A DNA stretch of 7,857 bases. Origin: an uncultured Collinsella sp. Its GTDB lineage: Bacteria > Actinomycetota > Coriobacteriia > Coriobacteriales > Coriobacteriaceae. The stretch lies in the NCBI GenBank assembly GCA_902494295.1, contig CABUSL010000101.1, positions 1 through 7,857 on the forward strand, written 5' to 3'. The first letter of the stretch is position 1. Each line of letters opens with the position of its first letter. The position numbers and the translations under genes are program-made. This document shows positions 1 to 5,925 of the stretch, piece after piece. The notes beneath the pieces were generated by a model. It searched no databases and was not told the origin of the DNA. It saw only the letters and a list, made by a program, of their open reading frames with translations.

Positions 1-6
1 CCCCCA

Positions 7-47
7 GCCGCCACGGAGGTATCTCCCTCCTCCGTGGCGGCGCTTTT
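7..47 (+). terminator. Strong intrinsic terminator of an upstream gene
   Basis: Positions 7-19 and 29-41 are a perfect 13-bp inverted repeat (gccgccacggagg against cctccgtggcggc) around a 9-nt loop, followed by gcTTTTg. This is the form of a Rho-independent terminator reading on the plus strand. It most likely ends a plus-strand gene that finishes just left of the window. The T run is short (four), but the stem is long and GC-rich. No comparable T run follows the stem on the minus strand, so it is probably one-directional. Confidence 0.85.
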
Positions 48-67
48 GTGCGTAGGCAAGAAGGGTT

Positions 68-229
68 CGCCACGAAACCGGCCCATCTACTACGTTTAGT
101 CCCTTACCCCCAACCATGCCAAAAAGCGCGAAAACAAAACCGCAGGTAGAATGCCTGCGGTTTTGTTCAAAACGAAGGTATGGTCAGGGGTATCGAGTCA
201 AACGTAGTAGATGGGCCGATTTCGTGGCG
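68..229 (-). repeat. Palindromic intergenic element, copy 1
   Basis: The outer arms, 68-97 and 200-229, are inverted repeats matching at 29 of 30 bases. The single mismatch is c78 against the complement of a219. The arms read cgccacgaaa, then cggcccat, then ctactacgttt. Inside them the similarity weakens but continues (a ta-cccc run, then accat, around 108-118 and 180-191). The centre holds a separate 14-bp hairpin (133-167). Read on the minus strand, 209-88 aligns without gaps to 337-458 on the plus strand, so this is copy 1 of a two-copy family. No transposase is encoded, and I found no clear target-site duplication. It could be a MITE-like element, a REP/BIME-type repeat, or a structured RNA or terminator cassette. 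Confidence 0.8.
133..167. terminator. Bidirectional terminator-like hairpin in the core of copy 1
   Basis: Positions 133-146 and 154-167 form a perfect 14-bp stem (aacaaaaccgcagg against cctgcggttttgtt) with a 7-nt loop. The A/T-rich outer end of the stem gives a T-rich 3' side on both strands: TTTTGTT on the plus strand and TTTTGTTTT on the minus strand. This is the shape of a bidirectional intrinsic terminator, which suits a convergent intergenic region. It sits nearly, but not exactly, at the centre of the outer palindrome, offset by about 1.5 bp. The hairpin is therefore probably a distinct functional part of the element. Confidence 0.7.
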
Positions 230-316
230 CGCGGTTCCGGCTGATCCCTTGGGGACGGAGGAAGACGGATCATTTTGCTCCCGCGAGGCTTGCAGGGGCA
301 CTCGTGCAGGGCCGCC

Positions 317-478
317 CGAACAAAACTATGTCGGTTTACTACGATGAATTCGACATTCCCGACCATGACTGCATTTTTCTAAATATTGCAAGCGTTCTAC
401 CTGCGGTTTTGCAAGCGCGCAATTTACCGTGGTCGAAGGCGGGCGATTCATCGTAGTAATCCGGCATGGTTTTGAAAT
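317..478 (+). repeat. Palindromic intergenic element, copy 2 (inverted relative to copy 1)
   Basis: The arms 321-349 and 446-474 are inverted repeats matching at 26 of 29 bases. They include an uninterrupted 14-bp block, ttactacgatgaat at 336-349 against attcatcgtagtaa at 446-459. The element aligns without gaps to the minus strand of copy 1: position in copy 2 = 546 minus position in copy 1. Shared blocks in register are actacg (338-343), gaccat (361-366), ttctacctgcggttttg (395-411), cgcgc (416-420), a near match to catggt (428-433) and cgtagta (452-458). By hand count, 82 of 122 positions agree over 337-458. The terminator-like core hairpin of copy 1 is degraded here, so this copy has diverged more. 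The stated ends are the extent implied by copy 1. The supported core is 321-474. Confidence 0.75.
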
Positions 479-514
479 GGCATTAAATCGATAACGGCCA
501 TTTTGCTATGCCGG
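461..514 (-). terminator. Imperfect hairpin just 3' of the two-component operon
   Basis: Two 7-bp stems are nested: 461-467 with 508-514 (ccggcat/atgccgg) and 475-481 with 497-503 (aaatggc/gccattt). An asymmetric internal loop separates them, and the terminal loop is about 15 nt. It begins about 20 nt beyond the response-regulator stop on the minus strand. No T run follows, so it is not a canonical intrinsic terminator. It could be a Rho-associated or RNA-stabilising 3' structure. It shares its left strand with the right arm of copy 2, so the two folds exclude each other. Confidence 0.35.
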
Positions 515-534
515 GGCGGTCGGTCGTCGGGTAA

Positions 535-1164
535 TTACCCTCGCAGGTAGGCGATGGCGATCTGCGTGCGGTTGCGCAGGCCCATTTTGGCAAGGATTGA
601 GCTGATGTGGTTGCGCACGGTGCCTTCGCCCATGTAGGCGGTGGCGGCAATCTCCTTGTTGTCGAGGCCGCGGGCGATGAGCTCTGCGACTTCGAACTCG
701 CGGTCGGTCAGGCTGGCAAAGGCGGCGGGCCGGCGAGGCGTGTCGGCCTCGGACCCCGCCCCATCAAAGTCGATATCCTCGATCGCCTTGCCCTCGAGTA
801 CGCGTTTGCCGTCCATGACCTGCGCCAACGCTGGAGGAATGGCGGCGACATCGGTCTTGATCAGGTAACCGCGGGCGCCTAGCTTGAGCGCCGACACAAT
901 GTACTCGTCATCTGAGAATGTCGTCAGAAACACCACGCGTGCCGCGGGGTAGTGCTCAAGGATTTCGCGCGCCGCCGAAAGGCCGTCGCGCCCTGGCATC
1001 TGAATGTCGAGCAGCGCGATATCGGGTGCGTGCTCGGCGTAGAGCGCCACCGCGTCGTCGCCGTCGGCACCGGTGCCCACCACCTCTATCTGCGGCTTAG
1101 CGCCCAGGATAATCTTGAGTGAATCGACCACCAGACGGTCGTCGTCGACGACTATGAGCCTCAT
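535..1164 (-). CDS. NarL/LuxR-family response regulator
   Basis: This 209-residue cytoplasmic DNA-binding regulator has a typical two-domain layout. Residues 1-118 are a CheY-like receiver. The acidic pocket is D7-D9, the phospho-acceptor is D53 (in LLDIQMPG), the switch Thr is T81 or T82 and the conserved Lys is K103. Residues about 150-209 are a LuxR-type helix-turn-helix, opening with SLTDREFEVAELIARG and carrying NKEIA and GTVRNHISSILAKMG. An acidic linker of about 25 residues joins them. Length is normal for the family. The ATG overlaps the kinase stop as ATGA (1161-1164), and AAGGAG about 10 nt upstream supports this start and translational coupling. Its partner is surely the adjacent kinase. 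The divergent ABC operon is the likeliest target, which is inference from layout. Confidence 0.96.
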   Translation of the reverse strand: MRLIVVDDDRLVVDSLKIILGAKPQIEVVGTGADGDDAVALYAEHAPDIALLDIQMPGRDGLSAAREILEHYPAARVVFLTTFSDDEYIVSALKLGARGYLIKTDVAAIPPALAQVMDGKRVLEGKAIEDIDFDGAGSEADTPRRPAAFASLTDREFEVAELIARGLDNKEIAATAYMGEGTVRNHISSILAKMGLRNRTQIAIAYLRG

Positions 1165-2306
1165 CGGCCCTCATCTCCTTGCTGCTTGGGAATGGTGGCA
1201 AATACGCGCCATCCGGGGGCGCCGACTCGCGAGCCGGCAGTGAAAGTGCCGCCGAGCGCCTCGACACGCTCGCGCATGGAGGCGAGCCCCATACCCCCTG
1301 TGGCGCTGCGGGCGCTTGTTCGAACCCCGCCCGTTCCATCGTCGGTAACGACGAGCTGGTAAAACGACGGATGCTCCATGCACCGCACGGTAATGGTTTT
1401 GGCATGGGCGTGTCGCATGGCGTTGGAAAGCGCCTCGCGCAGCACCGCCGCAAAGCAGTTGGCGACGTTGGCGGGTGCATGCTCGGCCAAAACCTCAAGC
1501 TCAATCTGCGGACCGCTGTCCGAGCGTGCGCCTTCAACGATGCGCTCGAGCTGCACGGAGAGGTTGGTCGCATTGTCGTTGAGCGCGTGGATGCTGGCGC
1601 GCACGAGTTGGAGCGCCTCGTCAACCGTGCGTTTGACGTCGGCGAAATCGGCGGCAACCCTGGGCTCGTCGGCATGGACCACGCGCAGGGCTTCGGTTTG
1701 AAGCGAAGCGCGCGTGAGCTGGTGGCCCACGTTATCGTGGATCTCGCGCGCGATGCGGGCGCGTTCGGCGAGCGTCGCGAGTTCGACTTCGTAGTCCTGG
1801 CGGTCGGCGAGGTCACGGTTGCGTGCCTCGAGTGCCAGGGCGCGTTCTTGCAGCTTGTCGCGGATGCGACGCATGCGTTCCTGTTCGCGCTCCAGCTGCG
1901 CGGTGCGCAGCGACAGCAACGTGGCGGCGACCGAAAGGATGGCGGTTAACAGCAGCGTTCGGGTGGTGAGCACGCCGCCACGAAGGTCCGCGACAAGCGC
2001 GCAGACACACACGGCGCCAATCGCCAGCGCGGGCCAGATTCGTTCACGGCGCACGCGCCGCGCGATGTCATAGAGGGCGAGAGGCGCAAACGGCACAAAC
2101 GGCGGCACGAAGACGGCCGCGATGATGTAAGCGTAACTCGCGGCCTCGCTTGTGTGGCGCGTGCGTTCCTCCTGTGCGACCTCGGCCAGCGAAGTGGCAA
2201 TAACGCCAAGGCAAAACGCCGCGACCAGGCGAGCGTCCACAGCAAGACCCGTGGCGGCTGCGATACAGCACGCCAGCACGATCGATTTGTCGAAAAGCCT
2301 GTTCAT
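1161..2306 (-). CDS. Membrane sensor histidine kinase, HisKA_3 family
   Basis: This 381-residue kinase is the partner of the downstream regulator. About five hydrophobic segments (residues 7-23, 26-43, 57-79, 91-107, 113-132) fill the N-terminus. The Arg-rich loop 83-89 (RRVRRER) sets the topology and puts the kinase in the cytoplasm. A charged, coiled-coil-like stretch (134-175) leads to the HisKA_3 motif REIHDNVGHQL with phospho-acceptor His190. The ATPase domain has an N box (EALSNAMRHAHAK, Asn295), a G1 motif (DDGTGG, 322-327) and a G2 motif (GMGLASMRERV, 338-348). External loops are very short, as in DesK/LiaS-type kinases that sense the membrane itself. I chose the start at 2306 because hydrophobic sequence begins there and a TACAAT box lies 6 nt upstream. 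The open frame reaches back to 2441, but that extension is not protein-like and would cover the promoter. Confidence 0.93.
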   Translation of the reverse strand: MNRLFDKSIVLACCIAAATGLAVDARLVAAFCLGVIATSLAEVAQEERTRHTSEAASYAYIIAAVFVPPFVPFAPLALYDIARRVRRERIWPALAIGAVCVCALVADLRGGVLTTRTLLLTAILSVAATLLSLRTAQLEREQERMRRIRDKLQERALALEARNRDLADRQDYEVELATLAERARIAREIHDNVGHQLTRASLQTEALRVVHADEPRVAADFADVKRTVDEALQLVRASIHALNDNATNLSVQLERIVEGARSDSGPQIELEVLAEHAPANVANCFAAVLREALSNAMRHAHAKTITVRCMEHPSFYQLVVTDDGTGGVRTSARSATGGMGLASMRERVEALGGTFTAGSRVGAPGWRVFATIPKQQGDEGR

Positions 2307-2516
2307 ACGGGTATTGTACGCGAATCCGCGCGCGGTGGAGGGGCTGCCTGCGCAACCGTGACATTCCTCCCGCGCGGCAAATCGGCGTCGATCGCTCGCA
2401 CGAGCGGGGGTTTCGCCTCCGCCCCCTCGCACTCGTGACAAAGCTCACTGGTGCGCGCCGCCTGCTCCTGCGATGATGCAATTGTACCGGGCCACGACCA
2501 ACAGAAGGGCCGCCTC
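2307..2516. promoter_or_regulatory. Divergent control region between kinase and exporter operons
   Basis: This 210-bp gap separates two divergent operons and should hold both promoters. A 14-bp near-palindrome, cgctcg-ca-cgagcg, lies at 2393-2406. A direct repeat of the form gcaNNcgtgaca occurs at 2352-2363 and 2429-2440, 77 bp apart, on either side of the palindrome. The sequence attgtac occurs on the plus strand at 2313-2319 and 2481-2487. Any of these could bind the adjacent LuxR-type regulator, but none matches a site I can name. I see no convincing -35/-10 pair for the plus-strand operon. Confidence 0.5.
2313..2318 (-). promoter_or_regulatory. -10 box of the kinase operon, leaderless start
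   Basis: The minus strand reads TACAAT (5 of 6 to TATAAT) with exactly 6 nt (acccgt) between it and the kinase ATG. Transcription would therefore begin at or next to the A of the ATG. There is no Shine-Dalgarno sequence before this ATG, which fits a leaderless mRNA. No TTGACA-like -35 box lies 16-19 bp upstream, and there is no extended -10 TG, so an activator may be needed. Confidence 0.55.
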
Positions 2517-3455
2517 ATGACAGACATCGTCCACGTCGAAAACCTCGTCAAGCGCTATGACGATCTTATTGCGCTCGACCACTTTAACCTGAGCATCGCC
2601 CCCGGCGAGATCTTTGGCCTGCTGGGCCCCAACGGATCGGGCAAGACCACGTCCATCAACTGTATTCTGCAGCTGCTTGCCTACGACAAAGGCACCATCG
2701 AGCTGTTCGGCGAGCCCATGACGCCCGCCCGTTATGATCTCAAGCGCCGCATCGGCGTGGTGCCGCAGCAGGTGGCGGTGTTTGACGAGCTTACGGTGCG
2801 CGAGAACATCGACTATTTCTGCAGCCTCTACGTTAACGACCGCAAGCGCCGTCGCGCGCTGGTCGAAGAGGCCATCGACTTTGTCGGGCTGGGCGACTTT
2901 ACCAAGTTTCGCCCCGGCAAGCTCTCGGGCGGCCTGGCGCGTCGCCTCAACATTGCCTGCGGCATCGCGCACAAGCCCGAGCTCATCTTCTTTGACGAGC
3001 CCACGGTGGCGGTCGACCCGCAGAGCCGCAACGCCATCCTGGAGGGCATCTGCCGCCTGCGCGACGAGGGCGCCACGGTGGTGTATACCAGCCATTACAT
3101 GGAGGAAGTCGAGCAGATTTGCAGCCGCATCATGATCATGGACGGCGGCCGCGTGCTGGCGCAGGGCACCAACGACGAGCTCAAGCGCATGATTCAGATG
3201 GGCGAGCGCGTGACTGTCGAGGTCGGCGCCGTCGAGGCCGCCACAGTCGAGCGCCTGCGCGCCCACGAGCACGTGCTCAGCGTCGAGCTGTCCGGCGGCG
3301 AGCTCGTCTGCACCTGCGAAGCGAGCCCGCACAACCTGGTCGACATCCTCGACACGCTGCGCGCTGCCGACGTGGCGCTCGGCCGCGTGTGGAGCGAGCC
3401 GCCGACTCTCAACGACGTGTTCCTCGAGATCACCGGCCGCGAGCTGCGCGACTAG
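2517..3455 (+). CDS. ABC-2 exporter ATP-binding protein, CcmA/drug-exporter type
   Basis: This 312-residue ATPase powers the exporter formed with the next two permeases. In order: Walker A GPNGSGKTT (37-45), Q-loop VVPQQ (81-85), signature LSGGLARRL (136-144), Walker B LIFFDEP with catalytic E161 (156-162), D-loop AVDP (165-168) and switch H193. Residues about 215-312 form the extra C-terminal domain common in drug- and antibiotic-exporter ATPases. The signature has Leu where Q, M or E is usual, and the D-loop has Ala where Gly is common. Both are tolerated variants. I prefer the ATG at 2517, since AGAAGGG lies about 7 nt upstream and the family's beta-strand start (IVHVENLVKRY) follows at once. 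An in-frame ATG at 2451 adds 22 residues that do not look like the family. The first permease follows 9 nt after the stop. Confidence 0.94.
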   Translation: MTDIVHVENLVKRYDDLIALDHFNLSIAPGEIFGLLGPNGSGKTTSINCILQLLAYDKGTIELFGEPMTPARYDLKRRIGVVPQQVAVFDELTVRENIDYFCSLYVNDRKRRRALVEEAIDFVGLGDFTKFRPGKLSGGLARRLNIACGIAHKPELIFFDEPTVAVDPQSRNAILEGICRLRDEGATVVYTSHYMEEVEQICSRIMIMDGGRVLAQGTNDELKRMIQMGERVTVEVGAVEAATVERLRAHEHVLSVELSGGELVCTCEASPHNLVDILDTLRAADVALGRVWSEPPTLNDVFLEITGRELRD

Positions 3456-3464
3456 GGGGCAGCC

Positions 3465-4652
3465 ATGTTCAACACCATTATCATTACGGTCAAGACGCTG
3501 CTGCGCCGGCCGAGCACGTGGGTTTGGGGCGCGATCTTTCCCATCGCGCTTTCCACGATGTTCATGTTTATGTTCGCGAACCTGAGCTCCGACGGCAAGA
3601 TCGACCCGGTGCCGGTTGCCGTCGTGGCGGACGAGGCCTGGGACGCCTCGACCTTTAAGGACGTGGCGGCTTCGCTTGCCAAGGAAGGCGACGACCAGCT
3701 GCTCGATGTGAGCGAGTACGAAGACTTGGCTGCCGCGCGCAAAGCGCTCAAGGCCGGCGAAGTCGCGGGCATTTACACGGTGGATACCGCGGGCACGCCC
3801 AAACTCACATTGCTTTCGAGCTATGACAGCTCGCGTGCGTCGACGGTGCTCACCGACCGCAGCATTTTGGAGACGGTGGCAAGCTCGTATACACAAAATG
3901 CCGAGCTCATGTCCCAGATTGCCCAAGACAACCCGGCGGCGCTCGCCGACCCGGAGGCGGTTGCGCGCGCCCTGTCGCTCGAGGGTGGCACCCGCCGCGT
4001 AAGTCTGACACGCACCACGCCCGATGGTACGGTCGTCTACTACTACGCGCTCTTTGGCCTGGTCGCGATGATGTCTGCCGAGTTTGCCGCCTTGAGCGTC
4101 GTCGATCTGCAGCCCAATCTGTCGGGCCTTGGTGCGCGTCGCTGTGTGGGCGGTCTTTCCAAGACGGCGTCGCTAGCCGGCATCTTTGTCGGCTCGTGGC
4201 TGGTTTCCTTTGCCTCGATGGCGGTCGCGATTAGCTACGTGCGCCTAGTCGTTGGCGTTGACTTTGGCGGGCGCGAGGGGCTGTGCCTGCTGGGCGGTGC
4301 TGCATCCGCGCTTGCCGCCACGGGCTTGGGGCTCTTTGTGGGCACGCTTCCCGTTAAGGGCGGCAAGGCGTCCAAGTCGGGCATCCTCACGGGCTTTGCC
4401 ACCACGTGCGCCCTGTTCGCCGGCCTCTACGGCGAGCCGGCGATGGCACTTGCCGACGACGTTGCCCGCGCCTGCCCGGCCGAGTGCTGGCTCAACCCCG
4501 TCAAGCTCATCTGCGACATGTTCAACCGCCTGTATTTCTTTGAGGACCTGGGTCCCTTCGCCGTGCGCGTGGGCGCACTTGTCCTGATGGCCCTGGTGTT
4601 TGTTGCCGCCGCCACGCTGATTTTTGGAAGGAGCCGCTATGAGCACCTTTAA
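3465..4652 (+). CDS. ABC-2 type permease, first subunit
   Basis: This 395-residue membrane protein is the first of two permease subunits. It fits the ABC2_membrane_3 plan: one N-terminal membrane helix (residues about 19-39), a large extracytoplasmic domain (about 40-190), then five helices (about 192-214, 235-263, 272-293, 305-325, 367-387). The pre-C-terminal segment NPVKLICDMFNRLYFF resembles the conserved region before the last helix in ABC-2 permeases. Gly/Ala-rich, small-residue helices fit a translocation path. The start follows the ATPase stop by 9 nt with a G-rich ribosome-binding site (gggggcagcc). The 3' end overlaps the second permease by 14 nt, which points to coupled translation and a heterodimeric pore. 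Export direction is expected from the family. The substrate is unknown. Confidence 0.9.
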   Translation: MFNTIIITVKTLLRRPSTWVWGAIFPIALSTMFMFMFANLSSDGKIDPVPVAVVADEAWDASTFKDVAASLAKEGDDQLLDVSEYEDLAAARKALKAGEVAGIYTVDTAGTPKLTLLSSYDSSRASTVLTDRSILETVASSYTQNAELMSQIAQDNPAALADPEAVARALSLEGGTRRVSLTRTTPDGTVVYYYALFGLVAMMSAEFAALSVVDLQPNLSGLGARRCVGGLSKTASLAGIFVGSWLVSFASMAVAISYVRLVVGVDFGGREGLCLLGGAASALAATGLGLFVGTLPVKGGKASKSGILTGFATTCALFAGLYGEPAMALADDVARACPAECWLNPVKLICDMFNRLYFFEDLGPFAVRVGALVLMALVFVAAATLIFGRSRYEHL

Positions 4653-5844
4653 GACTGCGCTGCGCATGGCGCTCGCGCATCCGTTCTACCTGCTCATCTA
4701 TACGGTGTTCATATCGCTGATGGGTGTGTTCATCGCGGCATCGGTGAGCTGGAACTCGTCGCAGCTCACTGAGTACAAGCCCTACGACGCCAATGTGATT
4801 GTGGTCGACCGCGACGACAGCAATCTTTCGCGTGCGCTTACCAAGCATCTGGGGTCGCGCTTTGACCTGGTCACGGGTGTTGGCGACGACACGTACGACC
4901 TTGCGGACGCGCTCTCCAAGAGCAACAGCGCCAAGGGCAGCGCCGACTGCGTGTTCTTTATCCCGGAGGGGTTTGAGGACGACCTCGTTGCAGCCGCCCG
5001 CGTGGGGGAGTCCCTGCCCAAGCTCGATGTGACCTACGGTGCCGGCACCATGGCGGCGGCGCTTTCGTCTGCCGAGGCCTCGCGCTGGATCTCGCTCGCG
5101 GGCGCTGCGGCGGCGCTTGAGCCCGCTGCTTCTAACGGCGACGTTGCCAAGGCCGCCGAGCATGCCGCTGCAAAGCGCGCGGAGGTCCAGATCGAGCGGG
5201 TCAAGGTCGACTCGACTGCTGCCGCCACGCTCGAGTCGTATTTCAACTTTGGTGCGTACGCGATTATCTCGTCGGTCATCGTGTCGGTGGGGCTGGTGTT
5301 CTCGGGCATGAACGAGCCCGAGCGCGTGCGTCGTATGGATGCCGGCCCAATTTCCGAGCGCCGGCGTTCGCTTGCCGTGTTTGCGGCTGCCGCCGTGCTC
5401 ACCGTCTGCATCTGGTTTGTGTCGAGCATGATGGGCGTCGTGGGCTTTGCCGGCGCGGTCGCCGAGGTCGGCGTGGGCCGCGTGTGCCTGGCGCTGGCGG
5501 CAACGTTTGCCCTAGCGCTGACGCCGCTGGCCGTTGGCTTTGCCCTTTCGAGCCTGGGTGCGCGTGAGGAGCTGCTCAACGGTGTGGGCAACCTGCTCGG
5601 CATGCTCATGACGTTTTTGGGCGGCGCTTGGATGCCGCTGTCGCTCATGGGCTCGGCCGTGCAGACGGTGGCGCACTTTGTGCCGACGTATTGGGCGAAC
5701 GACGCGATCGGCAAGGCGCTCGCTTCGGACCTGACGTCTGCCGTGTTAGGCGACATCGCCTGCGACCTGGGCGTCACCGTGCTCTTCGCCGCCGCCATCG
5801 CTGCCGTAGGCCTAGCCCTCACCCACGCCAAATCCTGCGCCTAG
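4639..5844 (+). CDS. ABC-2 type permease, second subunit
   Basis: This 401-residue membrane protein has the same plan as its neighbour but a clearly different sequence. It has a helix at about 14-35, an extracytoplasmic domain at about 36-200, then helices at about 203-224, 245-270, 281-303, 313-338 and 371-396. ABC-2 hallmarks are GMNEPERVRRMDAGPISERRR at the cytoplasmic side of the second helix, and FVPTYWANDAI before the last. The external domain is Ala-rich with a possible helical stretch (about 135-190). The ATG at 4639 has a strong GGAAGGAG 5 nt upstream, inside the end of the first permease. A TTG at 4624 is in frame but would put that site within the coding region. It is the last gene of the operon. 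No clear terminator follows, only a 6-bp stem (5839-5863) without a T run. Confidence 0.9.
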   Translation: MSTFKTALRMALAHPFYLLIYTVFISLMGVFIAASVSWNSSQLTEYKPYDANVIVVDRDDSNLSRALTKHLGSRFDLVTGVGDDTYDLADALSKSNSAKGSADCVFFIPEGFEDDLVAAARVGESLPKLDVTYGAGTMAAALSSAEASRWISLAGAAAALEPAASNGDVAKAAEHAAAKRAEVQIERVKVDSTAAATLESYFNFGAYAIISSVIVSVGLVFSGMNEPERVRRMDAGPISERRRSLAVFAAAAVLTVCIWFVSSMMGVVGFAGAVAEVGVGRVCLALAATFALALTPLAVGFALSSLGAREELLNGVGNLLGMLMTFLGGAWMPLSLMGSAVQTVAHFVPTYWANDAIGKALASDLTSAVLGDIACDLGVTVLFAAAIAAVGLALTHAKSCA

Positions 5845-5878
5845 TCTGAAATAAATCCTAGGCCTCGCCCCAAAATAG

Positions 5879-5907
5879 TTCGCCAAGGTTTACTATTAGC
5901 CTATTAA
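5879..5907 (+). promoter_or_regulatory. Possible promoter of the second exporter operon
   Basis: The gap 5845-5925 is far richer in A and T than its surroundings. TATTAA at 5902-5907 (4 of 6 to consensus) lies 17 bp from TTCGCC at 5879-5884 (3 of 6). TACTAT at 5891-5896 is an alternative -10. Use of TATTAA would start transcription near 5914, giving a short leader before the ATPase gene. Both boxes are weak, so this may be a regulated promoter, or the gene may instead be read through from the operon upstream. Confidence 0.4.
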
Positions 5908-5925
5908 AGTAGCAGAAGGCTAACA

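Larger units (their letters stand above)
48..534. other. Gene-free convergent intergenic region with two repeat elements
   Basis: This stretch lies between the 3' end of an off-window plus-strand gene (terminator at 7-47) and the 3' end of the minus-strand response regulator (stop at 535). I see no credible protein gene. Short open frames such as 211-456 on the plus strand run through palindromic repeats and have no convincing start or family. Most of the region is two related inverted-repeat elements, listed separately. The roughly 90 bp between them (230-320) shows only a weak 6-bp inverted repeat (242-247 with 267-272). Regions between convergent genes have no promoters to disrupt, so they tolerate inserted elements. 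Confidence 0.75.

Noticed and set aside
242..272. Hairpin tgatcc/ggatca between the two repeat elements
   Set aside because: Only 6 bp with a 19-nt loop. It is expected by chance in a region this size.
211..456. 81-codon plus-strand open frame in the left intergenic region
   Set aside because: It starts inside one palindromic element and ends inside the other, has no good ribosome-binding site and shows no protein-like pattern.
68..478. CRISPR array
   Set aside because: The repeats are two inverted, diverged elements with internal palindromes, not short direct repeats with regular unique spacers, and no cas genes are present.
1097..1816. 239-codon minus-strand frame overlapping the kinase
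   Set aside because: It is a shifted frame through the kinase ATPase domain and lacks any domain pattern. The kinase frame has the H, N, G1 and G2 boxes.
2307..2441. Longer kinase start at 2441 (45 extra residues)
   Set aside because: The added residues are Arg/Gly-rich without any family pattern, and they would cover the TACAAT box and the divergent control region.
2445..3926. 493-codon open frame on the minus strand opposite the ATPase and first permease
   Set aside because: It is in exact codon phase with the sense genes, so it stays open simply because they rarely use TTA, CTA or TCA. The sense frame has all the ABC ATPase motifs. The antisense protein has no recognisable domain.
5839..5863. 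Terminator after the second permease
   Set aside because: gcctag and ctaggc pair over only 6 bp around a 13-nt loop, with no T run after them. It is too weak to call.
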